NCBI RefSeq assembly: GCF_018446385.1
Contig: NC_056003.1
Span: 23,495,198 to 23,559,197, forward strand
From: Zingiber officinale
Taxonomy: Eukaryota > Streptophyta > Magnoliopsida > Zingiberales > Zingiberaceae
DNA: 64,000 bases
Reading direction: 5' to 3'
In this document: positions 22,800 to 33,700 of the stretch, in pieces
Position numbering within the stretch: the first letter of the stretch is position 1
How the letters are laid out: every line of letters begins with the position of its first letter
Notes under the pieces: generated by a model
Told to the model about the DNA's origin: nothing
The model's database searches: none
What the model saw: only the letters and a program-made list of their open reading frames with translations
Made by a program: the position numbers and the translations under genes

Positions 22800-22877
22800 A
22801 TGAAGACAACCAAAGGGGAAAAGGTGATGAACCCCACTGATGCCTACCGGAAGGAGATACAGAAGGAGGTCAAATGG
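22800..22877 (+). pseudogene. First-exon fragment of a WBP11-like (WW-domain-binding protein 11) splicing factor
   Basis: The 26 codons MKTTKGEKVMNPTDAYRKEI..QKEVKW end at a good donor (TGG|GTAAGA). They match the highly conserved start of WBP11 proteins (MKTTKGGKVMNPTDAYRKE). The next conserved block (Lys/Arg-rich) is not found downstream. With a 5' leader starting 650 bp after a CACTA end, this looks like a gene piece carried by that element. A run of Pro codons would follow in the real gene and is not present here. It is unlikely to be a working gene. Confidence 0.75.
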
Positions 22878-23310
22878 GTAAGAAACACGAACTCTTTGGT
22901 TCCATTTCCGCTAGTTCATTCTTGACCTCAGGGTCTCCCTTCCTTGTAAAGTTGCATGCTGAATGTCATTATTGTGATGATCTCCTCGCTCCAGTTGACC
23001 TCGCTACGCTCGGCGATTTGTTTTTGGGGAAAAGGTGAGCCTCATCTGTGATAAGATAATCGGCGTTAGGGTTCTTGAGAATACTATATGTGTCAGCAGT
23101 TGTTTTCCTTTTTACTTGTATCCAACAGGTGGCGGGTGCCGATCCAGCTAGGAAGCTTTTTAGGGTTTTTTTTTTTTAAACCGGTGTTTCCTGCTCTGGA
23201 GTAACAAGGAGCGGGTCAATGGCAGACGAGAGAGAGTTGTTGGGTTCTCTCGTAGCTCTGGACTACAAAAGGAGGAGGAACGTTTGGATTTGCTTCTCTG
23301 AGAATTGTAG
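22878..23310 (+). other. Spacer and 5' region of the LOG gene
   Basis: This contains a possible further exon-like piece (gctcggcgatttgtttttgg before a GTGAGC donor near 23035) of unknown origin, a poly-T tract at about 23167 and the LOG leader. The in-frame TAG directly before the LOG ATG at 23311 rules out an upstream start. Confidence 0.45.
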
Positions 23311-24955
23311 ATGAGAGAGATGGGCGACGAGACTGGAAGCGAGTTCAAGCAGATTTGCGTCTTCTGCGGAAGCAACTCCGACAACCGAACCGTCTTCAGC
23401 GATGCGGCTGTGGAGCTGGGCCGTGAACTGGTACTCCCTCCCTCGAAGACGAATTAACTTCTACAATTTCACCTTCAATCAAGACATCATGAAACAAATA
23501 TGCTGATTATTTCATGTGTTTGTAGGTGAAGAAGAGAATCAATTTAGTTTATGGAGGTGGAAGCGTGGGATTAATGGGGCTGATTTCTCAGACAGTTTAT
23601 GATGGTGGATGTCATGTTCTTGGGTACTACTTACTTTTTTGTTTTTCGTCTTCTTTTCTTCTCTTGCGCTGTTGTTAGAAGAAAATTCTAATTTGGCGTG
23701 CGCAGGGTGATTCCTAAAGCTCTTGTTCCAATTGAGGTATGGTTTTTAGCCTTCTTTCTCCCATCTTTTGTCCATAGACTATGTTTAATCTGCTATTCCT
23801 TCATGAATATATGCTTTCAAATGACTTAACTTGTTGAACTTTGTTGTTTCTTTTGTATTTTAGAGTAAGTTTTTCCAGAAGGCCTTTCAACAGTAAATGA
23901 ATTTTGTGATCAGTTCATGAGTATATAAGCCTCTTTAGATGTACTTTTGCATCTATCTATATGTATATATATAATGGTAGGAACAAATAAAAAAAAACTC
24001 GAGTAGGATTTCATTGTGTAGAAAATTATGCTAAGTTAATTTACAGGTTTCATTTTATCAAAGGAATGATAATTTGTGGTATTTTCTATCCTGTTTTTGT
24101 TTCAGATTTCAGGGGAAACAGTAGGTGAGGTAAAGGTAGTTTCTAATATGCATGAGAGAAAAGCTGTGATGGCTGGACAAGCTGATACATTCATTGCACT
24201 TCCTGGTAAGTGTTAAATAATTTCTCTTGTCATGTTTGCTTTTCTAAGATCTACCTAGTTCCCGAAAATAATTCGCAATGTTATTGTAGGAGGATATGGA
24301 ACAATGGAAGAGGTGATGGAGATGATAACATGGTCACAACTTGGAATTCATAATAAACTAGTGAGTTTGCATCTTTTTCACAAAACTTCTGGAAAATGTC
24401 TGTTCATGTAAACATTTCTTCCTTTTTTGACACAGGTTGGTTTGTTAAATGTTGATGGCTACTACAATTCCTTGCTCGAACTATTTGACAATGGTGTGAG
24501 AGAAGGTTTTATTAAGCCGGCTTCTAGGCACATCGTTATTTCTTCTCCGAATGCAACTGAATTGCTTGCGAAAATGGAGGTTAGTTGTCTACTTGTCTCT
24601 ATAATCTCAACCTTATTTTGTGGATGCGACTATAGTCACATTTTCCATCTGGTATTGAACAAAAACCATTATCTATTGGATATATGCTTGGTCGAGATTT
24701 AAACTCTTCACTGAAAATCTAACAGATGTTGTGAAGTGATACTTGAATGCAAAAGTTGACATCTATCAAAATTAAACATTGAAGAAACTATGGAGCACAA
24801 GCTTAGATGCTTTCCCCTACTAAGAAAAAGTTAATTTATTTTCTAAAATTTTGATTGTGAAACTTGAACTTGTCCATTGTTTCGAGTTGCAGCTATACAC
24901 TCCCTTGCACCAAGAGGTTGTTCCGAGGCAGAGCTGGGAGGTTATGAATTTATGA
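23311..24955 (+). CDS. LOG: Cytokinin riboside 5'-monophosphate phosphoribohydrolase, LONELY GUY (LOG) family
   Basis: Seven exons join in frame to 208 residues: 23311-23430, 23526-23623, 23706-23736, 24106-24205, 24290-24360, 24436-24579 and 24893-24955. All introns are GT-AG. The enzyme releases active cytokinin bases from their nucleotides in the cytosol. Diagnostic motifs are CVFCGS near the start, [10 protein letters not shown] (49-58), HERKAVM with the conserved Arg (about 101), and PGGYGTMEE (116-124), the signature that contacts the phosphoribosyl group. Length fits the family (about 210). A second in-frame Met lies at codon 4 (MREMGDE); an in-frame stop precedes the first. No defect was seen. 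Which LOG paralogue it is cannot be told. Confidence 0.95.
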
Positions 24956-26046
24956 CTATATCTAGGGATCAAATTCGTTTGCTGTTGTTTTCAATAAGTT
25001 TCAATATCACATATTATTCTTTCCTTCAGTCTGTTTCTGGGGAACCTCATGGCTCTAAAAGTTTTTCATCAAGAATTGCAATCCCTTGTGACATTCTCAG
25101 TAAATGCAATATCAGTGTCTTATTATTATTGCAAGAAATGATCAAAATTTGTTTCTCCATTTGATCTTGTCCTCATGGATAGGGTGTTCTAAATTGGATA
25201 AAACTATGATGCTCTTGGAAAAGCAGTCTATAAAGCAACAGTGGATGTGTAAACATGTTTCCCTTCTAACTTTTGATGATCTGAAGAGTTAAAATTGAAC
25301 AGCTCTACTGGAGCATGTTATTATTAGTTTAGTCTCATTAATTATTGCATGTTATTTTAAGGACGCTTACCAATTAAAATTGCCAACTGCTGGCTGAATT
25401 GGTATTCTTCAACAATGAAGCATTACTTTTTATTATTGCACTATCATAATAAAAACAACTCGTTAAGAAAAAAAGCAATAATAATAGGGCAATATTTGTG
25501 AGGTCAATCCTCTAGAGGATTATATATACATGTAATTTAGAGAGAATTAGATACAAGTTTCACTATTTGATTGATTGACTTTTGGAAACTCAATCCTCCT
25601 CTCCTTCTTCTCGCTCTCCCACCGCCAACAAGAGGGTGCTCCCTCTTGTTGCCATGACTACCACAAGGAAGAATAACTCTCCCATGTATGTTTCTCTTCT
25701 TCTTTCTCTTGATCCCTCTTCTTTACTCGTGGCTAGTATCTTTCGAATGAGAGACTTGTACTTACGGAGTTGTCTTGAGAAGTTTGGCGTGGATACGAAT
25801 AGAGGCGAGGTTCGATAATGTCGCTATGGTTGATGCCCTTCTCGTTATAGGTCATCTGTAAGGTATACCTAGCGTAAATTTACTTCCCGTAAAATTTTAA
25901 TTATGTGATAATATTTGGCATGTTGTATCCTTGTATGCATGTGGTGTATGTGATGTAATAATTAGGAATTATTATTGTTTTATATTCCATTGCGCGTGTT
26001 TAAGAAACATGTTCTAGTACACACCCGTATCAGGCATATCCCAAAA
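24956..26046. other. Downstream flank of LOG, no gene recognised
   Basis: This is the LOG 3' UTR and AT-rich spacer. At about 25560-25830 a short CT-rich segment has an ORF (METQSSSPSSRSPTANKRV) that I regard as chance or an LTR remnant. No ends or domains were recognised. Confidence 0.45.
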
Positions 26047-26661
26047 GTATCTGTATGAGCATTTGCTCTAATGGGTATTGTGGTTAATTTTTAACGGATG
26101 TAAAATATCTTATTGAGTGTCTAATCTCTCCTATATAAAGGGTTGTTATACTAAGATAAAATATCCTCGAGATTTATTTGTCTATATCTTGCTATGACGA
26201 TATTAGACCATTTGAGGTGAGCAATGATATATTTTACTCTAATAAATTGATCAAATATTGTGTGGGATCGGCTAGATTGATCAAATGTCATAAATATAAG
26301 TTGGATATAGTATTGCTCAAGAGCCAACCATTTACCATGAGCGAGCCCAGCCTGGAATGGTAACAACTCAAAGGTATACGCGAAGTCGAGAGGTGTATCT
26401 GTATGAGCATTTGCTCTAATGGGTATTGTGGTTAATTTTTAACGGATGTAAAATGTCTTATTGAGTGTCTAATCTCTCCTATATAAAGGGTTGTTATACT
26501 AAGATAAAATATCCTCGAGATTTATTTGTCTATATCTTGCTATGACGATATTAGACTATTTGAGGTGAGCAATGATATATTTTACTCTAATAAATTGATC
26601 AAATATTGTGTGGGATCGGCTAGATTGATCAAATGTCATAAATATAAGTTGAATATAGTAT
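26047..26661. repeat. Pair of about 267-bp direct repeats, 81 bp apart
   Basis: 26047-26313 and 26395-26661 are almost identical, both starting gtatctgtatgagcatttgc and ending with atatagtat. Offset is 348 bp. Each contains cctatataaagggttg, a TATA-like motif. This could be a tandem duplication, or the two LTRs of a very small LTR element (TRIM); no clear primer site is seen in the 81-bp middle. Confidence 0.85.
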
Positions 26662-27596
26662 AAAAAGATGATAAAATGCCCCTCAAAACTAGGTGTGATG
26701 ATAAACAGACGAACGAATTTCTCAAGTAATGAGTATTCAATTTTCACGCAGCGCAAATAAATATTTGTCATGCTTGAATCACTCGTGATGTTTGGTCATC
26801 CCCATGGCCCATTTGCACTCATGAATGAAGGATAGAAACATTTGGATACTCCGATTTTTTTTAGATTGATAAAAGCATACGATATGACATCTTCTCAATC
26901 ATTTTATTCAAGTGAGCCAACCAAATATCCCCAAAGCGTGTCTTGATTTTTCTTGTTAGCTGATTAAAAATTTCTATATGGCCTAACCGACCCCCTTTAG
27001 ACTTAGTCGGTTCAAACAAAATTGAATATTTGAATTAAAAACCAAAAGTGAGCCAACCAAATGCCTCTATGTCAAGCCAGCCCTACAACCTAAAATATAC
27101 ATACACCACACAAATGATATTTATTATTTTAAATTTATTTACTTTTAAATCAAATTGATTATTTACCTACATTCTTGATTTTAGATGTCTTAAAAAATTA
27201 TATCAATTCGTTATTAATTTAACTATCTAATTAATTTAAGGTAAACACTTAGGTACAAAAATTAATTTATTTGACACACTTTAACATATTCAAAGTAAAT
27301 TAAATATCATTATAATAAAATTTTAATTTAACCGATCTTATTAATTAAAATATATTAAGTTAAAACACCAAATAAGTAAAATTCAATTAAATTTATCATT
27401 GAAGCAAGTATCCACATACAAAACACACATACCATAGTGTTGAAATCATTATGTTCTAATGAGAACTTAAACTCAGACAAAATGATACTTTCACCAAAAA
27501 AAATTAAAAAAATTGAATGTGTGCCACATGCACGAGAGAAGGATTTCGAAGCTGAATGCGTTTAGTTTAAATTATCTTGTTTAGTTTAAGTTATGA
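26662..27596. other. AT-rich spacer between LOG and the F-box/WD40 gene
   Basis: There is no gene, and no transposon end could be defined. 27120-27420 is extremely AT-rich. Confidence 0.5.
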
Positions 27597-27660
27597 TACA
27601 TAATCTTAATTATATGATTATCTAAAGTTATACATAATCTTAATTATATGATTATCTAAG
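27597..27660 (+). repeat. 34-bp tandem repeat, two copies
   Basis: tacataatcttaattatatg followed by attatctaa occurs at 27597 and again at 27631, a 34-bp period. It sits about 45 bp past the stop codon of the minus-strand F-box/WD40 gene, probably in or near its 3' UTR. Confidence 0.85.
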
Positions 27661-27703
27661 TAATCACATAACTAACATCATAAAAAATAAAATATAACGT
27701 GCC

Positions 27704-30700
27704 CTAAATGTTATCCTGGAATCTCCAAATCCTAATGAACTTCTCATTGTGGGTGGTGACAATCTTCTTCATCCCTACAGACAGACATGTAATGGGGGGC
27801 CGCAAGGATCGGGGAACGTTGTATAAGCAGGCGTTTTGGGGCAAACTCCTTGCCTTCTTTTCACTCACTTTCTGATTGTCATTGGCGGATTTGATTGATA
27901 TTGCGGCATCATCCATCACCAAACTCGAAAGGATTTCACCAGTTCTCTGGTCCAGTATTCGAAGAACACCATCTAGTCCCCCAACAGCCAATGTAGATGT
28001 GTCAATTGACAGGTGATGAACAGTGTAGATAACATTAGGACTAACTCGAGTTTCCCATACTGATCTCATAGTCCTGACAATATCGAAAATCAAGTGATTA
28101 GCTACGATATTAATTCAACATAAAATAAAATGCAAAGATGCTTAAGAAATATCAAAGCAACTGGTGTGAGAATGGAGGATCGAAAGATCACAGTTTGCAT
28201 GGCTAACCTGATATCCCAACAGTGAGCATAGCCAGAAGTCGATCCGGCAAATAACAAGTGGGAATTCATATTGTATGACAAGGTTTTCAGGCCTGCATCG
28301 GAGGGGGGAAAAATGCTAACTGCTAAGTGGTAGATTTTTGGTCATAAGGCCAACAACAAATTTTGAGATAAGTGGCGTATTGATGTTCAGAACTCTTAAT
28401 CATTATAGGAAGTATTACCCCAAAGAAAATACATCTTCAACATTAATATCTGATAGTCTGATATGGAAACTAATTTTACGCTAGTAATGGTGAAAACCTC
28501 AAGCTTATGGAAAGTAAACTGAAGGATTTGCTATGATGTAGGACAGAAAAGAATCAATCCAATTTATAAATGTTGATCTGGTATCTACTTAGTGTCGATT
28601 CAGTCAACAGTGTTAGGCAACAACAAAAACATGAAGTTCTTCACGCAAATTATAAATTATAAGAAAAAAATGTAAAATTTCATTTTTGTATAGAGGTTTA
28701 AGTTAGAATCTCTCTCCTACGAATGTTGTGTAGGCAAGATAATCTTGCCTCATTCAACAAGAATATCTTGATAGACAAAATAACTCGACAAAGAATCAAA
28801 AAGTGTAATAATGAGGCAGACTTGCAATCCATTTGTTTAAATGTTGTCGTAAATATGTAAAACAATTTTTCATAAACCATTCTAACTGCAGAATTATGGT
28901 AGTTTCTTCAACTCACATGCTCGCGAACCATGATTACATTTTTGGGCTCTATATGACTGAGGTAATCAAACATTTAACAACAAAAACATGTCATTACTTA
29001 TTTGAGACGACTTCACCTATGAACACACAGAAATTGTTAAGGATATGCAATTGAATTTCCAACTAGTTGTTGAGGGTAAACAACAACAAAAACGTAAATA
29101 GAAGAAATACCAATGTTATGTTTCATCATGCCACTATGCTGCAAGCCAACCTAGTTACTCAAAATGACTGTATTATGAAGTTACATTTGCAGGAAGATCA
29201 CCTGTAGGACAATAGTTGGATCTTGCAAACGCCAACCTTTCTCCTGATGTTAAATCCACAACAGCTATATTCCCAAATGTGGATCCACCAATAATTAATT
29301 GATCATCAGTCAAAGCTAAGCAAGTTACTGGTCCAGAGTGAACCCTGCCAAAAATTAAACCCTTTATAGAATTAGCTGATGTAAGATCTTCTCATTTGTA
29401 ATAAGGCCTACACAATAGAATTAGTAAACTACAAGATGAAATGCAAAACATAGAGAGATACTGTTGGTCTCAAAGGTTGCTAATTTTCTTCTAATTTTGT
29501 CCCACACGATACGTAAGCAAAGCAGTTGGTTGCACTTGTACCTGAAAATTCGAGAACACTTCCCACTATACATATCAAAGACACGAACTCTACCATCTTC
29601 ACAACCTATGACTGCTTCTGGATCAATATAACTGCATAGTTAAGACAAGCATTGAAGCATACACAAAATGGAGGAAATCATGAAATAAATTCCACAAGGA
29701 TTATAGGAATAATTGCAGACACACAAAGATGTCAATAACCACTATAAGAGGTACTTGAACAGGACTACTTTTTCATTGAATAGAATTGTAGAAAAAGAAG
29801 CTACCATGGTTTCAAAAAGCAGCCTCAATCAAATAGGTGGATGACTAGATTTTGAAGGGAACTGCAAAAAACTGTCATATGTGGCATGTCCTGCATATGC
29901 AATTGAAAAGAATATTATTTGTTCATTTTAACCAATTTGAAAGCCTTGCCACTGAACTCTCAGCGCGACATTTCCCCACACGAGCCATTATGCATGATCG
30001 TGAACAATGATCTCTATCGAAGAAACCTCAATGCTCGGGTTCCAAGTTCTCCACTAGATCCTCCTTGATAACATACGATGACCGCCTCACCTCGAGAGAG
30101 GGACCAAGCACGTGCCATTGCACGTGCTCGTGAGACATCTTGTATTCGTTGTGTGCATCACCACAGTCAGTACCTTCATAGATCCTAACCAACAGGAGTG
30201 ATGGGAGAACTCGACAAGTGCCAACATGTTTCTATGTGAGCCTGACCACATCCAACCTCCTATTCACTGTCAAACCTTCCCAAATGACTTCAAAGCGCCA
30301 TATTTGCCCTTATGTTGCTGACTGTACATCATCCGAGCCAATGCCACCACCAGTCATCCACTGTTACCTGACATTGGTCTTTCCTCTCACATCCTATGTA
30401 GAGGTTCTTCTCTTCGTTGACAACAATAGAGCAAGTTGCAAGAACTCACCAATTGTAGTTTTACCAGGTAACCTCATCTTTATTTTTGGCTTTCAATAGC
30501 ACTCATTGATCTTCTTCCTTTTTTTCTTCCTGTTCTTTCTCGTCTTCCCCCTTCAACTTCTTTTTGTTGTTGATTCTTTTTTTTTTGCATCTACTTTCTA
30601 CAGTCAAATCTATAAGCACTGTCTCCTTCTATTGATATCCTTCAGAATGTGACTCTAATAGCATGTTGTATATGTGCTGCCTAAAAAACAAAGAAGACCT

Positions 30701-33700
30701 GAATAGAGAAACATTATATTTTTATCTTGCTACGTCCAAGAAAAGGTAGAGTTTGGTTCTCATTTTACCAAGTCTAGCAGAGGATCAAATGGTGCAACTC
30801 CTCAAGTGTTTCCTTTTTCCCTTAGTCTATTGCATGTCGTTGTAATTACCACTTTAGGAAGAAACCCACTCAAAAGATTACTTCCTAAGACTCTTCTTCA
30901 TTCTCTTTTTACTTTATCTTTATGTCCTCTCTGTGTTCTCATTGTTGATTTGCCGATTTGAGGCCAAAGACATCATTTATTGTGTTCTGATTTGTGATAA
31001 AAGGAATTGTCATCTGTATGCTCCAACTATCTTCAAAGCTTTTCTGATCTAATTGTAGCAAAAAGGTGATTACGTTCACCCCAAGTGTATCTCACGGCCC
31101 GCCCCCAGGTTATGTGAAGGGAGGTAAATCATGGGGTCAGCGTATAACCAACCAGCAAGTGGTTAGGGGATGGGAGGAGTTTTTGCCTGAGGGCATGTGC
31201 TCGTCGGGAATTAATCTCTGTCTCATTATAGCAAATCTATCACCCTCTAGCCAACTGGGTACCCCGTGGGGACAAGCTTTGCTGGTCTAATATATAATGG
31301 ATTGTTGTTGCAAGCTTTGTTAACTCCAGCATGTTTTCATTTCATTATGGTCATCTTTTATCCTACATTTTCTAATTCATGTAATAAGTTAAGACATAGA
31401 TAATATCTATGGTAAAGTTTGAGTGGGTGTTAAAGTTGGCAAAAGACGACTCGCCCCTGCTCCCCCACCAATCCGCCCAGGACCAACATGGAGGAGGTAA
31501 ATCATGGGTAGCTACTAGCTCTTGGAATAGTGACTAGGGCATGAGGGAGACATGTATCTCGGCTATGCCGAGACTAGAACCCCAGACCTCAAGTTGGCAG
31601 CAACTCATACTAACCACTAGATCGTCACAAGGGACATTGAGTGGGTGTTAAAGGTATTAGGCGCGTTCAGTCCCACATTATTATTCTAGTATTAAGATAG
31701 ATTTTATCACTGGTAGCCCATGCGAATTCATTATTCTCTTCTACAAAATCTACACCTTCATTTGATACAAATACACAAAAGAAGCAGCTGACTAAGTCAG
31801 TCACCCTCTTCTTGTGCACTCGCATAAAACCATAACATTAAGAACCACATCTGCTCAATATTATTTGAGTATACACGAAATATTATAGTACTTGCAATCA
31901 TGATTTTAAGTATCATTCCATGTCGGACGGCACAATCGGAATGTATCGTGATAAATTACCAAAACTCGAAATTACATGGCACATATAACTAATCATGTGT
32001 TGTCGCCGATAAGTATTATATCATATTAATGTCCCACACCCCTTGACATGCTATAAAATGTGTCAAAATAAATTAAAATAATATTTGTTATATTTAAAAT
32101 GGATCATGCAAATTGACTTTCTTATATTTAGGAAGAATGATATAAAGATTTGTAAAGATTAATTCTCGGAGAAACTTAATTGTCCAACATAGGTTAGTAG
32201 TGTTGGATATACACCTCAAGCATACTATTAATAAAAAGAAAATATTTACGACTCCTAGAATTAAGTGGTGGAAGTTGAAGGATGGGAAACAAAACATGTT
32301 TAAAGAGAGGGTAGGAGTACAAGTATTAGGAGAAATATACGACAACTCAAATACGACATGAGATAAGAAAGTACCAAAGTTGAAAATAGCAGCTAAGAGT
32401 GTACTCGATAAGTCAAAGGGGAGTGCACCACCAAATAAAGAATCTTGGTAGTGGAATGAGAAAGTACAAGAGAAAGTGAAAGTAAAACGAACAACCTATA
32501 AGACATTATATGCTTATAAGAGCAAGGAAAACTTAAACAAATCTACAGTAGCCAAGAAAATAGTGAATGAAGTAAAAATTAAAATTTTCGAATTATTATT
32601 GTAAAAGCGAAAGAGATAATATATTTCTCCTCACAATAATCCGCTTACATATAGATATTTATATACATAAGGAGGGAAAGAGGATACTAAAATTATAGTA
32701 TGTCTATCAATCATTAACTATAATCAACCACAATCTCTATAATCTAAATCAAACTAATCTAAATCAATCATAATCCCTACAATTAAAGGAATTTTCAGAA
32801 GTATTGAACACTCTCCCTCAAGTTGGAATATACATGTCAATTATCACAAAGTTTCGAGAGTCATTTTCCTCCTAATGCTTTAGTGGAGACAACAACAACT
32901 TGGTTGGATGATGATATGAATGGAGTGACAAATTTTTTGCTCATTACACACTCGCAAATAAAGTGACAGTTAACCTCAATATGTTTAATCCTCTCATGAA
33001 AAATTGGGTTACTTGCAATGTGAATAGCTGCTTGGTTATCGCAATACATTTGCAGTGGTTTATTGTAGGTGAACCCTAATTCTTCAAGCAAATTCTCCAG
33101 CCATAACATCTCGGTTACCGTGTGAGTCATGGCTCTATACTCCGCTTCAGCAGTCGACCTAGCAACAACAGTTTGTTTTTTTTCTTCATCATGTTACTAG
33201 ATTTCCCTCTACATAAGTGCAATACCCAGAAGTAGACCGTCTGTCGATCTTAGATCTAGCATAGTCGGCATTAGAATAAGCTTCGATCTTTAGGTGTTCA
33301 TTTCTCAAAAATGACAACCATTTTCTTGAAGATTTCTTAATGTACTTGCGAATTATGATAGCGGTATCCCAATGAACTTACTTCAGATTATCCATAAAAC
33401 GACTAACTATTCCAACTGCAAAAGAAATGTCAGGTATCGTTACTGTTAAGTAAATGAGTTTCCCAACAAGCCGTCTATATTTTGCCTTATCCTCGAAAAA
33501 CTCTCCAGTATCATCCCAAACACTCGAATTGATATCCATAGGCGTATCAACTGGCTTCGTTCCAAGCAATCCAGTTTCTTTAAGTAAATCTATAACATAC
33601 TTCCATTGGCATAATGAAACTCCAGATTTATTATGAGCACTTTCAATTCCCAAAAAAATACTTAGGACGTCCTATATCCTTCGTCACAAAGTGTTGCTGC

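Noticed and set aside
22800-22877. A functional WBP11 gene start
   Set aside because: The conserved second exon and the rest of the protein are absent before the LOG gene begins.
26047-26661. Calling the direct repeats a TRIM element outright
   Set aside because: No primer-binding site, polypurine tract or target duplication could be seen.
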